Source: Paenibacillus sp. 37 (GTDB lineage Bacteria; Bacillota; Bacilli; Paenibacillales; Paenibacillaceae). From it: a stretch of 64,000 bases of DNA. The stretch's first letter is position 1, and each line of letters begins with the position of its first letter. The notes under the pieces are model-generated. The model saw only the letters and a program-made list of their open reading frames with translations. It was not told the origin of the DNA and did not search any database. Position numbers and translations under genes: made by a program. The DNA is taken from contig NZ_CP043761.1 of assembly GCF_008386395.1 (NCBI RefSeq), forward strand, positions 5,766,001 to 5,830,000, in the 5' to 3' direction. Of the stretch, positions 1 to 9,308 are shown piece by piece.

Positions 1-70
1 GCATGTTGCTGCACGGGATCACGACTTCTTCTAAGTTGCAGATTACACTTCTGCACATGTTATGACGAGA

Positions 71-835
71 TTATACACCCAACCAGCGTTTGAACATATG
101 CTTGGTCGTTTGTTTGTTCATTTCGGCAATGGAGGTAGTCAGTGGAATGCCTTTTGGACAGGATTGCACACAGTTCTGTGAGTTACCACAGCCCTCGATG
201 CCTCCGTCTTCCATCAACGCTTCCAGACGATCGTCGGCGTTCATCTCCCCTGTTGGGTGAGCGTTGAACAGACGCACTTGGGACAGTGCTGCTGGACCGA
301 TAAAGTCAGTTTTCTCATTGACGTTCGGGCATGCTTCCAGACATACACCACATGTCATGCATTTGGACAGCTCATATGCCCACTGACGCTTCTTCTCAGG
401 CATCCGTGGACCTGGACCGAGGTCATAGGTACCATCAATCGGAATCCATGCTTTTACGCGTTTCAGGGCGCTAAACATCCGGCTACGGTCGATGACCAAG
501 TCACGAACCACTGGGAATGTCTTCATCGGTTCGATACGAACAGGCTGTTCGAGCTTGTCGATCAGGGCTGCACATGCTTGACGTGGCTTGCCGTTGATGA
601 CCATGGAGCAGGCACCGCAGACTTCTTCGAGACAGTTGGAATCCCAGCACACGGGTGCAATGGATTTGCCATCTGTATTGACGGGGTTTCGCTGAATCTC
701 CATCAGGGCGCTGATCACATTCATGTTGGGACGGTACGGAAGCTCAAATTCTTCGTTGTACGAAGATGACTCCGGGCTGTCCTGACGGGTGATGATAAAC
801 TTGACGGTTTTGTTGGCTGTAGCTTGTTCCGCCAT
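71..835 (-). CDS. sdhB: Succinate dehydrogenase iron-sulfur subunit SdhB
   Basis: This is the iron-sulfur subunit of complex II, which passes electrons from the flavin of SdhA to menaquinone at SdhC on the inner face of the membrane. The 254-aa protein has the plant-type 2Fe-2S ligands C68, C73, C76 and C88, followed by the two ferredoxin-like clusters CMTCGVCLEACP and CVQSCPKG for the 4Fe-4S and 3Fe-4S centres. I chose the ATG at 833-835, 16 codons inside the open frame, because a GGAGGGG motif sits just upstream and the protein then begins MAEQATANKT. It is the last gene of sdhCAB but lies 476 bp beyond sdhA, an unusually long gap filled with a REP-like element. Confidence 0.96.
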   Translation of the reverse strand: MAEQATANKTVKFIITRQDSPESSSYNEEFELPYRPNMNVISALMEIQRNPVNTDGKSIAPVCWDSNCLEEVCGACSMVINGKPRQACAALIDKLEQPVRIEPMKTFPVVRDLVIDRSRMFSALKRVKAWIPIDGTYDLGPGPRMPEKKRQWAYELSKCMTCGVCLEACPNVNEKTDFIGPAALSQVRLFNAHPTGEMNADDRLEALMEDGGIEGCGNSQNCVQSCPKGIPLTTSIAEMNKQTTKHMFKRWLGV

Positions 836-1311
836 ATCGTAGTCCCCTCCTCTGGTGACGATGATTGTATTGCTGATGCGCAAAGTTACTGGTTTGGTGC
901 ACGGGAGACGCTTCGTCAGCGGAATGCCCCTCTGATCGCTGTTATCCCCGGATTTTTTTGATCAACCCTTTCCAGGGTTAAAATCCGGTGATAAAGGCGA
1001 GCGCTTCGCTTCTTCTGGGCATTTCCGCTTCCTCCGCTACATCGTGCACTGGGTCACTTTGCTGGAAACTGCATTCCATTCATTCTGGATTGCCGTAATT
1101 TTAGATAAGCAAGCTTTGCCCATGCGTTGCTTGCTTATGAACAGGTATTTTGGCTTCCTCTGCTGCGATGTGCACACAAAGTATCTTTGCTGAGAACCTT
1201 CACTCCATCACTCTGATGGCAGTAACTTTGAAGAAGCTCTGCTTCTCCAAAGTTCTCCTGCCTCTTCGTTCAGGTGCTTGATATTTAACCTTATAAATAA
1301 ATCCCTGATAT
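836..1311. other. Gap between sdhA and sdhB without a gene
   Basis: This 476-bp stretch holds the REP-like element at 934-1020. A second set of imperfect inverted sequences follows at about 1100-1275, for example TAAGCAAGC...GCTTGCTTA and CTTTGAAGAAGC...GCTTCTCCAAAG. No open frame with a ribosome binding site was found. Confidence 0.7.
934..1020 (+). repeat. REP-like palindromic element, copy 1 (inside the sdh operon)
   Basis: The core starts GATCGCTGTTATCCCCGGAT and ends in GATAAAGGCGAGCGCTTCGC. The arms TCCCCGGATTTT and AAAATCCGGTGA pair around a CCCTTTCCAGGG loop, and a second small hairpin is formed by GCGAGCGCTTCGC. The same arrangement recurs at about 11541, 21323, 58295, 58574 and 58835, always in this orientation. 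Confidence 0.85.
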
Positions 1312-3054
1312 TTAATCCTTGGAGTAATCCCGGATACGTGGTGGGATCAAGGATACGTCTACTGGCTCGTACGAGATTTTCGGGCCTTCCTTCGACCAGC
1401 TTGCGATGGTCGTTTTCAGGAACTCTTCGTCATTACGTTCCGTGAATTCCGGTTTGTAATGCGCGCCGCGGCTTTCGTTACGCAGCAGTGCGCCGAGAGT
1501 CATTGCTTCTGCCAATTCAATCATGTTCCACAGTTGGCGAGTGAATGCTGCGCTCGGGTTATTCCAACCGGAGCTGTCATACATGTTGATTTTGCCATAA
1601 CGCTCTTTCAATTCCTTGATCTTGCCAATCGTGGCTTCAAGCTTGTCGTTGTAGCGCACAACCGTCATGTTGGCTGTCATCCACTCGCCAAGCTCTTTAT
1701 GAATAACATAGGCATTTTCCGTGCCCTGCATTTTCAAGATGCCTTCATATTTGTCGCTTTGTTGTTTGGTGTGTTTCTCAAATACGGAAGATGGGATATC
1801 AGCGGACGATTTTTTAAGTCCTTTGATATATTCAGCCGCTTTTGGTCCAGCCACCATACCACCATAGATCGCAGATACCAATGAGTTTGCACCCAGACGG
1901 TTCGCACCATGGTATTGATATTCACATTCACCAGCTGCGAACAGCCCCGGAATGTTAGTCATTTGGTTATAATCTACCCACATGCCGCCCATAGAATAAT
2001 GGACTGCCGGGAAGATTTTCATTGGGATTTTACGCGGGTCATCGCCCATGAACTTCTCATAGATCTCAATGATTCCGCCGAGTTTAACATCCAGTTCCTT
2101 TGGATCTTTATGAGACAGGTCGAGATAAACCATGTTCTCACCGTTCACACCCAGACCCATATCTACGCAGACGCTGAAGATTTCACGAGTCGCGATATCA
2201 CGTGGAACCAGGTTACCGTAGGATGGATATTTTTCTTCAAGGAAGTACCAAGGTTTTCCATCTTTGTACGTCCAGATCCGTCCACCTTCACCACGCGCGG
2301 ATTCAGACATGAGACGTAACTTGTCATCCCCTGGAATGGCTGTCGGGTGAATCTGAATGAACTCCCCGTTGGCGTAATTTACACCTTGCTGATACACCGC
2401 ACTTGCCGCTGTACCTGTGTTAATTACAGAGTTGGTCGTTTTACCGAAGATGATCCCCGGACCACCACTCGCCAGAATAACCGCTTCTGCCGGGAAGGTC
2501 TGTACCTTCATCGTTTTCAGATCCTGAGCCACGATCCCGCGACATACACCTTCATCATCCAAAACCGCCTGCAGGAACTCCCAGTTCTCATATTTCGTAA
2601 CCAGACCAGCTGCTTCCCAGCGACGTACCTGCTCGTCTAATGCATAGAGCAATTGTTGTCCTGTTGTCGCTCCGGCAAACGCTGTACGGTGATGCTTCGT
2701 TCCTCCAAAACGACGGAAATCAAGCAAACCTTCCGGTGTCCGGTTGAACATTACGCCCATACGGTCCATCAAGTGAATGATGCCAGGTGCTGCTTCGCAC
2801 ATCGCTTTAACAGGAGGTTGGTTCGCAAGGAAGTCACCGCCGTATACCGTATCGTCAAAGTGTACCCATGGGGAGTCACCCTCACCCTTGGTATTTACCG
2901 CTCCGTTAATGCCGCCTTGTGCGCATACAGAGTGGGATCGTTTAACAGGAACCAGTGAAAATAAATGAACATGGACTCCGGCTTCAGCCGATTTGATCGC
3001 CGCCATCAATCCCGCGAGACCGCCGCCCACAATAATTACATTCGTTGATGCCAT
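1312..3054 (-). CDS. sdhA: Succinate dehydrogenase flavoprotein subunit SdhA
   Basis: SdhA oxidises succinate to fumarate in the TCA cycle and delivers electrons to SdhB. The 580-aa length is normal for the Gram-positive enzyme. The N-terminal FAD-binding Rossmann motif VIIVGGGLAGLMAAI is at residues 6-20. The HSVCAQGGINGA segment around the FAD-linking histidine follows at about residue 41. The substrate-site segments SARGEGGRIW and FPAVHYSMGGMWVD and the FAD-binding GLFAAGECEYQYHGANRLG segment are all present. It starts 43 bp after sdhC, with a GGGAG-type ribosome binding site (TAAGGGAGTGAACAGCA) before the ATG. The surroundings and length give no sign of damage. Confidence 0.97.
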   Translation of the reverse strand: MASTNVIIVGGGLAGLMAAIKSAEAGVHVHLFSLVPVKRSHSVCAQGGINGAVNTKGEGDSPWVHFDDTVYGGDFLANQPPVKAMCEAAPGIIHLMDRMGVMFNRTPEGLLDFRRFGGTKHHRTAFAGATTGQQLLYALDEQVRRWEAAGLVTKYENWEFLQAVLDDEGVCRGIVAQDLKTMKVQTFPAEAVILASGGPGIIFGKTTNSVINTGTAASAVYQQGVNYANGEFIQIHPTAIPGDDKLRLMSESARGEGGRIWTYKDGKPWYFLEEKYPSYGNLVPRDIATREIFSVCVDMGLGVNGENMVYLDLSHKDPKELDVKLGGIIEIYEKFMGDDPRKIPMKIFPAVHYSMGGMWVDYNQMTNIPGLFAAGECEYQYHGANRLGANSLVSAIYGGMVAGPKAAEYIKGLKKSSADIPSSVFEKHTKQQSDKYEGILKMQGTENAYVIHKELGEWMTANMTVVRYNDKLEATIGKIKELKERYGKINMYDSSGWNNPSAAFTRQLWNMIELAEAMTLGALLRNESRGAHYKPEFTERNDEEFLKTTIASWSKEGPKISYEPVDVSLIPPRIRDYSKD

Positions 3055-3097
3055 TGCTGTTCACTCCCTTATAAGTCAGCATTTATACGCTAAATGC

Positions 3098-3766
3098 TTA
3101 AATTAGAACTGTTTTTACTGCGTCAATCATCGAAGTAGCTGTCTGGAAATCAATGCTCCGGAAAGCAAATAGTGAAGCAATAAACATGATGGAAACAATA
3201 GCGAACAAGCTCATACATACGTAAGAGGATACACGTTGCGCACGCGGACCAACCGTAATTCCCCAGCTAACGAGGAACGACCATAGACCATTGGCAAAGT
3301 GATATGACGCCGCAACCACACTGATCATATATATCGCAAAGGTTATCGGATTCGTCACCGCATCATGTATGACGCCGCCAATCTCTTCATGGGATACATT
3401 CCCCAGCGCAATCTGTACTCGCGTCTCCCATACGTGCCAGATGACGAATACAAACGTAATAATACCGCTTACCCTCTGTAACGTGTAGCGCCAGTTGCGC
3501 TCATTGCCAAAACGGCCCACGTTAGGCTTGGCCTGATAGGCAATATAAAGACCGTATACACCGTGATAGAACAACGGCAGCCAGATAAGTAACGCCTCGA
3601 TCACAATAACAAGAGGCAAACCGTTCAGAAATGCAACAGCACCGTAAAAAGCTTCTTTGCCGCCTTCAACTGCTGTGAAGTTTGTCACCAAATGCTCAGC
3701 AAAGAACAGACTGAGCGGAATGACGCCAAGCAAGGAGTGCAGCTTTCTGGAGTAAAACCCTTTCAT
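3098..3766 (-). CDS. sdhC: Succinate dehydrogenase cytochrome b558 subunit SdhC
   Basis: This is the single membrane anchor of Bacillus-type succinate:menaquinone reductase. It carries two haem b groups and the quinone site. The 222-aa protein has five hydrophobic segments and begins MKGFYSRKLHSLLGVIPLSLF, matching the start of the Bacillus family (RRLHSLLG). The axial-ligand histidines are expected among H11, the HLVTNF region, the IWHVWETR region and the ASYHFANGL region. I chose the ATG at 3764-3766 rather than the open-frame start at 3817, because an AAGGGGAT motif lies about 8 bases before it. It is the first gene of sdhCAB and diverges from a LysR gene. Confidence 0.93.
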   Translation of the reverse strand: MKGFYSRKLHSLLGVIPLSLFFAEHLVTNFTAVEGGKEAFYGAVAFLNGLPLVIVIEALLIWLPLFYHGVYGLYIAYQAKPNVGRFGNERNWRYTLQRVSGIITFVFVIWHVWETRVQIALGNVSHEEIGGVIHDAVTNPITFAIYMISVVAASYHFANGLWSFLVSWGITVGPRAQRVSSYVCMSLFAIVSIMFIASLFAFRSIDFQTATSMIDAVKTVLI

Positions 3767-3952
3767 AAAATGTCGATCCCCTTTCGCTAAATACAACGTT
3801 TTCATAAATGATTTCACTTATCATGACACGAATCCTTTTCCATGAAAAGGTTCGACAAATTGTTCCGTTTTCCCTAGGTGTGAACAACTTGTGTCACGAA
3901 CCATGTTACTCCTTTTTTTCTTATAAGGGAATTGCAATATAATTATTAAATG

Positions 3953-3971
3953 TTATAACCTATAGGTATAA
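3953..3971. promoter_or_regulatory. Palindromic operator candidate between sdhC and the LysR gene
   Basis: TTATAACCTATAGGTATAA contains the perfect palindrome ACCTATAGGT extended by near-symmetric TTATA/TATAA flanks. It lies in the shared upstream region of the divergent sdhCAB operon and LysR gene, where LysR-type regulators usually bind. The match to LysR-style dyads is inferred by eye. Confidence 0.45.
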
Positions 3972-4061
3972 GCAGTGAAACATTGGGTTTACAGGCTATA
4001 CAACATGGAAAACGATTAAGCAAGGGCAAGAATCACATTCATGGAAAAGAGGTTATTGTTC

Positions 4062-4991
4062 ATGTTTGAGGAGTTAAATGCATTTGCGGCGGTCGTGGAG
4101 CAATCCAGCCTAAACCGCGCATCCAAGTTACTGAACTTGTCCCAACCCGCACTCTCACGCAAAATTGCCAAATTGGAGGATGAACTCGGGGTTGCCCTGT
4201 TCCACCGCCGTGGCAAACGGCTGGAGTTAACCAGTGTGGGCCAGTTCACCTATACCTACGCTGTAGAACAGAAGCAGCAGCAACAGAAGTTCCTCACCAT
4301 GCTGGCCCAGTATAAAGACGAAGAACAGAGCACCATTACACTCGGAGCCAGTCTGACGACGCTTCAAACTACGTTACCACCTCTCGTCAATGCCTTTATG
4401 GAGAAACATCCAAATGCCGAACTGAAACTGTTGACGGGAAAAACACATGAAATTGTGTCGTTTGTGCGTGACAAAAAAGCCGATGTGGGCATTGTCGCCT
4501 CCTCCATCAGCGAAGTGGGGCTTAACTGTGTGCCGCTCTTTGACGATCACCTGGAACTGGTTGTGCCGCTTACACACCCCTTGTCCGGTAAGGAAGCCGG
4601 GATGGAGCATTTGCAGGATCTGCCGATGATCACGTTCTCCAAAGGCACCTGGTACCGCAAATTAACGGACGATCTTTTCCAGCGCTGTGCCGTGATGCCG
4701 GATATTCGTATGGAGATTGATTCCTTCGAAGCGATCATACGACTTCTGCCTTCCGCCAAAGCTGCTGCTCTATTGCCCAAGTCATATCTTCGTCCACAAT
4801 TACTCGCGGACAATGATCTTGTTTCTGTTCATTTGCCTCAATTACAGCAGACCCGCAGAACAACCTGTATGATCTATGGAGAAAAAGAGGACCTCAGCGA
4901 GACTTCCAGACAATGGGTCAAGGAGACGGCTGCACTCTTTACAGCAAAGGCGCCATTACCCTCAAGGAGGACTACGACGCCTTTGCCTTGA
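4062..4991 (+). CDS. LysR-family transcriptional regulator
   Basis: This is a DNA-binding regulator with an N-terminal winged helix-turn-helix. Residues 4-60 contain the hallmark LNRASKLLNLSQPALSRKI. A periplasmic-binding-like effector domain covers about residues 90-295. The 309-aa length is typical. The start was placed at the ATG giving MFEELNAFAAVV because a GAGG motif lies 10 bases upstream; an ATG seven codons earlier (4041) is possible. It diverges from sdhC, and the palindrome at 3953-3971 sits between them, so it may control sdhCAB and itself. That is inference from position only. The effector is unknown, and the sequence does not clearly match CcpC or CitR. Confidence 0.88.
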   Translation: MFEELNAFAAVVEQSSLNRASKLLNLSQPALSRKIAKLEDELGVALFHRRGKRLELTSVGQFTYTYAVEQKQQQQKFLTMLAQYKDEEQSTITLGASLTTLQTTLPPLVNAFMEKHPNAELKLLTGKTHEIVSFVRDKKADVGIVASSISEVGLNCVPLFDDHLELVVPLTHPLSGKEAGMEHLQDLPMITFSKGTWYRKLTDDLFQRCAVMPDIRMEIDSFEAIIRLLPSAKAAALLPKSYLRPQLLADNDLVSVHLPQLQQTRRTTCMIYGEKEDLSETSRQWVKETAALFTAKAPLPSRRTTTPLP

Positions 4992-5045
4992 TCTGAATCA
5001 GCCAGGTACTAACGCCTGGCTTCCATATTTAACTCATCTTAATTA

Positions 5046-5717
5046 TCAGCTCTCTTGGCTGATAACCTCTTCTTCAAATCGGTCGATATCTGCATTATTA
5101 CCAATAATGACCATGATATCCCCCATTTGAAGCGAATCCAGTGCCGTCGGAGCAATGATGACCCCGGCTTCTTTCTGTAACGCTACAATGCTGCAACCAA
5201 AACGTACACGTGCATTCAGGGTCGAAAGGGTCTTGTTGTGCAGACAGGCGGGAACCTTCATCTCGACAATACTGTAATCATTGGATAATTCAATATAATC
5301 CAGCAAATTCGGGGTAACCAGCTGATGGGCAACCCGAATGCCCATATCCCGCTCAGGATAAACGACACGATCAATCCCCAGTTTATCCAATGCTCGTCCG
5401 TGAAGGACGGATATGGCCTTGGCCACGACCGTCTTGACGCCCAGCTCTTTTAACAGAATCGCGGTGAGAATGCTCGTCTGAATATCATCTCCGATGGCTA
5501 CGATACCACAATCAAAATTGCGAATACCCAGAGAGCGCAACACTTCCTCATCTGTGGCATCGGCTACAACGGCATGGGTGACCAATTCACTCATGTCTTC
5601 GACGACTTCTTCATTTTTATCGATTCCGAGCACCTCGTAGCCGAGTTCCATTAATTCCTGTGCCAGACTGGAGCCAAACCGCCCAAGCCCAATCACCGCA
5701 AACTGCTGTGTTTTCAT
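5046..5717 (-). CDS. ktrA: KtrA/KtrC-type RCK potassium-uptake regulatory subunit
   Basis: This is the cytoplasmic gating ring of a Ktr potassium transporter. Residues 5-140 form the RCK_N Rossmann domain with the FAVIGLGRFGSSLAQEL nucleotide loop, which binds ATP/ADP or NAD(H). Residues 150-215 form the RCK_C (TrkA_C) domain, which binds c-di-AMP in characterised homologues. The 223-aa length matches B. subtilis KtrA and KtrC. It lies 51 bp downstream of the membrane subunit gene, so the two form an operon. The choice between KtrA and KtrC naming rests on the ktrB adjacency and is not certain. No ydaO-type riboswitch was recognised upstream of the pair. Confidence 0.9.
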   Translation of the reverse strand: MKTQQFAVIGLGRFGSSLAQELMELGYEVLGIDKNEEVVEDMSELVTHAVVADATDEEVLRSLGIRNFDCGIVAIGDDIQTSILTAILLKELGVKTVVAKAISVLHGRALDKLGIDRVVYPERDMGIRVAHQLVTPNLLDYIELSNDYSIVEMKVPACLHNKTLSTLNARVRFGCSIVALQKEAGVIIAPTALDSLQMGDIMVIIGNNADIDRFEEEVISQES

Positions 5718-5768
5718 TGTTCTTCACGAACCCCTTATCCAAATCATTTTCAATCACTAAAAATAGAT

Positions 5769-7124
5769 TTATCCAATAATCATTTTGCCTTCCGGATACC
5801 TGTATAACTCTTTACCCTTTTTCTGCCCAAGTGCATACGCTAATGTGATCGGTCCAAGCCTTCCTGCAAACATCGTAAAACAGATCAGGAGTTTGCCCAA
5901 TGTAGTCAACTTCAGCGTCAGTCCCAGCGATAATCCGACAGTACCAAAGGCCGATGTTGTTTCAAATAATATCATCATAAAACTGGCGTCTTCTGTGGTA
6001 CTCAGTGCCATCGTTACAGCTATGATGAACAAAAGCGCCAGCAATGTAATGGTAAGCGCCTTGAAAATCCGTTCCTGTACGAGCCGATAGCGGAAAAACA
6101 CGATATCTTCACGTCCACGCATCATGGCGATGACCGCGCCAGCCATAATCATAAATGTCGTTGTTTTGATCCCGCCTCCGGTAGAACCCGGCGAAGCACC
6201 AATGAACATCAGAATGATCATAAAGAACTGTGTTGCCTGTCTGAGTCCGGCAATATCTACCGTATTGGCTCCTGCTGTTCGCGGCGTAACGGACTGGAAG
6301 AATGAACCGAGAATTTTGCCACCCCAGTTCAGGCCACCCAGTGTCCGTGGATTGCTAAATTCAAATACGAAAATGACAAGTGCACCAAACACAATCAACA
6401 ATCCAGTCATTAACAGTACAACTTTGGAGTGCAGAGACAGCTTCCGCGTTTTGCGGTAATCCACCAGGTCTGACAGCACTACAAAACCGATACCACCAGA
6501 GACAATCAGGAATATCGCTGTAAAATTAACCAACGGGTCATACACATAACCGGTCAGACTGCGGAAATCCCCAAACATATCAAAGCCCGCATTGTTGAAC
6601 ATGGAGATCGCATGCCAATAGCCATAATAGATCGCCTGTCCGACTGGCATGTCGAATGACCAGCGGATGGCAAACAGTGTGCCACATATGCCTTCGATAA
6701 TGAGTGAGTAGATCACAACTTTACGAATGAGCCGGACGATACCCTCCATCGTGCTCTGGTTCATCGCTTCCTGTAGAATCAACCTTTCTCTGAGCGAGAT
6801 CCGCCGTTTGAACGCAATGGCAACCAACGTGGACATTGTCATGAAGCCCAGTCCGCCAATCTGAATCAGAATCGCGATCACAACCTGACCCAGCACCGAG
6901 AAGTGAGTCCCTGTATCGACCACTACCAAACCAGTGACACAAACAGCCGAAGTTGCTGTAAAGAGCGCATCAATAAATGCAAGACTGTCACCGTTACGGT
7001 TGGATGCCGGAAGCATTAACAGCAATGTGCCTACCAATATGATGCCAGCAAACCCTAACACAAGAATACGGGGCGGCGATAATCGCATCCATTGAACATT
7101 CAGTTTCACTTGAGTATCTTCCAC
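5769..7124 (-). CDS. ktrB: KtrB/KtrD-type potassium transporter membrane subunit
   Basis: This is the ion-conducting subunit of a sodium-dependent potassium uptake system of the Trk/Ktr/HKT superfamily. The 451-aa protein has four M1-P-M2 repeats. The selectivity-filter glycines are visible in TSAVCVTGLVVVDTG, FNNAGFDMFG, SVTPRTAGANTVD and TSAFGTVGLSLG. The third-repeat intramembrane loop, rich in Gly and Ser (GASPGSTGGGIKTTT), is also present. The open frame begins at GTG 7122-7124, but a GAGGTGG motif lies too close to it. A GTG five codons downstream (7107-7109) or the ATG at 7088 could be the true start. It is cotranscribed with the RCK subunit. Confidence 0.92.
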   Translation of the reverse strand: MEDTQVKLNVQWMRLSPPRILVLGFAGIILVGTLLLMLPASNRNGDSLAFIDALFTATSAVCVTGLVVVDTGTHFSVLGQVVIAILIQIGGLGFMTMSTLVAIAFKRRISLRERLILQEAMNQSTMEGIVRLIRKVVIYSLIIEGICGTLFAIRWSFDMPVGQAIYYGYWHAISMFNNAGFDMFGDFRSLTGYVYDPLVNFTAIFLIVSGGIGFVVLSDLVDYRKTRKLSLHSKVVLLMTGLLIVFGALVIFVFEFSNPRTLGGLNWGGKILGSFFQSVTPRTAGANTVDIAGLRQATQFFMIILMFIGASPGSTGGGIKTTTFMIMAGAVIAMMRGREDIVFFRYRLVQERIFKALTITLLALLFIIAVTMALSTTEDASFMMILFETTSAFGTVGLSLGLTLKLTTLGKLLICFTMFAGRLGPITLAYALGQKKGKELYRYPEGKMIIG

Positions 7125-7610
7125 CTCTTCTACAATGAAAATAACTCCACACCCGTGGAGCCTTCTTCATTTGTAATGCTGTTGCCAAACGTTAAACATG
7201 TATGAATCAGATTAAAACGACATATATAATGAAGTTGGAATATATTCTATTCGTTCCCTTGTTGTGCGAAAGACATGCGAATCGTTGCACATTTGCTTCA
7301 AAATTATAAGCGTTGCGACGTTTGTAGACAAAACGTTTTTTGTGTAAATAGCATCGAATTCAGCCAAAAAGGGAAAAACTCAGATATGGCGACGGATGGA
7401 TCAGATTCTTTCGGTCCTTTTCATTCATTTTCAAGGATTTACACCAGTTTTCGTTACATCATTGGCATTCGGTGCTTGGCCTGTGCTATGTTAACTTTAA
7501 TATCCATATTAGTGCGTGTTCAAAAAAGGGCGGTTTTCAGTACCAAGAAGATGGGATGAAGCCAGAGACTTTTTGAACAACCTCTATTAAATAAGGAGGA
7601 ACAACATTAC
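7125..7610. other. Divergent intergenic region between ktrB and the CAAX protease
   Basis: The region must hold the promoters of both genes. The only clear structure is the palindromic leader element at about 7508-7590. A 94-codon open frame at 7275-7559 has no ribosome binding site and runs into the palindrome, so I do not call it a gene. Confidence 0.6.
7508..7590 (+). repeat. GTTCAAAAAG-type palindromic leader element, copy 1
   Basis: TAGTGCGTGTTCAAAAA is followed by GGCGGTTTTCAGTACC and closed by GACTTTTTGAACAACCTCT. The outer arms GTTCAAAAA and TTTTTGAAC are perfect complements. It lies directly before the AAGGAGG of the CAAX protease. The same architecture occurs at about 46690 upstream of hemQ and, more degenerate, at about 13902. 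Confidence 0.75.
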
Positions 7611-9308
7611 ATGAATCCCTTAGGGCAGCCTTTGCAACTTAAGGCTAACTTCAAGCGGCTGGGGTTGCTTGCGGCGATTGGCCTGATTCTATTTTTTGTA
7701 TTTCAGATCTTTCCTGCCACCTCATCGCAAACAACAGAAATTTCGTCTACGTCCTTCATAACCAAGGAGCAGGCGACGCAATCCGCACGATCATTCGCAG
7801 CTTCTGTGAATGACTATACACTGCCAAATGATGATGAAAAAACCCTGGTAACCTACCAGACACATTCGGATATCTACGGGTATATGGCCAAAACCAAACA
7901 ACTTGATACCTATAACCAGAAATGGGAAACAAGCTATCCTTACGATGTATTCCGCGTTCGTTTGCCTGATCAGGACAAAGGCGGTTATCTTCATGTTGAC
8001 GTACATATGAAAACAGGAAAAGTGGTCGGCTTCAAACGGGAACTGCCTTCTTCCCTCTACACCGCCATTGAGGCGGAACAAAGCACCGGGAAAGTGACCA
8101 CATCGCAAGTACTTGCTGAAGGCAATATATCTTTGGACGAGAAACAACAGCTTGCGGCTGGCGTTCTGACCGAATTTGGTTATGAAGTGCCGGCACTTCA
8201 ACTGGAGACTCGCGATGGTGAAGCGGGACTGAAGTATGTGGATTCTGAAAAAGCCATTGGAGACTCCAAGCTTGAACTGAACTTTACGTTTGAAGAGGGT
8301 GCGGTACGATCGTTCGATCCTGGCTTCTCGGTCCCTGAATCCCATACCGATTATGTGAAAGCTCAGACGCGACAAGCCAACTGGATGACCTATGGCGGCT
8401 ATGCGTTCCTGACCCTTGTTCTGGGCGTGCTGGCCATTATCTATAGCATTCTGACCCGAACACATACTTCTTTCAAACGCGGGATCATTCTCTCACTGGT
8501 GTATTTCGCAGCTTCGGTGATTGGCACGCTGAACATGATTCCTCTGCTTCAAGCACAGGGATTCTCCAACTTCATGTTAGCGTTCCTGATGTTATTTCAG
8601 ATAGGTATTACACTGGTCATGAGTGCAACCATCTATCTATCCCTCGTTGCCGGTGACGGCATGTGGCGTAAAATCGGTCTGAACCCTTGGCCTCGTGCCA
8701 AAGAACCGGGATACGGAAAATATGTACTTCACAGCATGGTTGCCGGTTACCTGTGGGCATTCATTCTACTGGGTGTGCAATCCATCCTGTTCTTCATTCT
8801 GGAGCGGAGCATTGGCACATGGTCAACAACGTCAGCAGATCAATCTACATTCAATATGACCTATTCGTGGCTCTTCCCGATCATGGCCTGGATGGCCGGT
8901 ATTGGTGAAGAAGCCGTCTATCGACTGTTCGGCATTCGTATGATGCAAAAGATTGTGCGTAACACGTTTATTGCCTGTCTGATTCCAACCATCATTTGGG
9001 CACTTGGACACACATTGTATCCGATCTATCCAGTAATCACCCGTCCCATTGAGCTGTTAGTGATTGGATTGCTGTTCAGTCTGATCATGCTGCGTCACGG
9101 CTTCATTGCCGTTGTATTCGCCCATGTGATCTTCGACAGCTTGCTGATGGGACTCAGCTTGGTCTTTATGGGAGATGCCCTGAATATGGCTGCCGGACTC
9201 TTCTGGATTGTACTCCCGGCCATCGTTGGATATGTGATCTACAAATTCAATCCAAAACAAAAAGAGAAGCCGTATGTTACGACTCCTCATCCCGAAGTGC
9301 TGCAATAA
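7611..9308 (+). CDS. CPBP/CAAX-type intramembrane metalloprotease
   Basis: This is a 565-aa membrane protein with one N-terminal transmembrane segment (residues 16-32). An extracytoplasmic domain of about 220 residues follows, then a seven- to eight-helix membrane domain. The membrane part carries the CPBP (Abi/CAAX protease) motifs: GEEAVYR near residue 433, GHTLYP near 467 and AHVIFDS near 504. Family members are glutamic or metallo-type proteases that cleave membrane proteins or process peptides. The substrate here is unknown. The large N-terminal sensor-like domain is a feature of some Paenibacillus members. Its 3' end overlaps that of uvrC by 32 bp on the opposite strand. A strong AAGGAGG precedes the ATG. 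Confidence 0.87.
   Translation: MNPLGQPLQLKANFKRLGLLAAIGLILFFVFQIFPATSSQTTEISSTSFITKEQATQSARSFAASVNDYTLPNDDEKTLVTYQTHSDIYGYMAKTKQLDTYNQKWETSYPYDVFRVRLPDQDKGGYLHVDVHMKTGKVVGFKRELPSSLYTAIEAEQSTGKVTTSQVLAEGNISLDEKQQLAAGVLTEFGYEVPALQLETRDGEAGLKYVDSEKAIGDSKLELNFTFEEGAVRSFDPGFSVPESHTDYVKAQTRQANWMTYGGYAFLTLVLGVLAIIYSILTRTHTSFKRGIILSLVYFAASVIGTLNMIPLLQAQGFSNFMLAFLMLFQIGITLVMSATIYLSLVAGDGMWRKIGLNPWPRAKEPGYGKYVLHSMVAGYLWAFILLGVQSILFFILERSIGTWSTTSADQSTFNMTYSWLFPIMAWMAGIGEEAVYRLFGIRMMQKIVRNTFIACLIPTIIWALGHTLYPIYPVITRPIELLVIGLLFSLIMLRHGFIAVVFAHVIFDSLLMGLSLVFMGDALNMAAGLFWIVLPAIVGYVIYKFNPKQKEKPYVTTPHPEVLQ

Noticed and set aside
7125..7275. c-di-AMP (ydaO) riboswitch upstream of the Ktr genes
   Set aside because: The leader is short and AT-rich, and I could not find the conserved riboswitch segments.
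7275..7559. 94-codon open frame upstream of the CAAX protease
   Set aside because: It has no ribosome binding site and an odd composition, and it runs into the palindromic leader element at 7508-7590.
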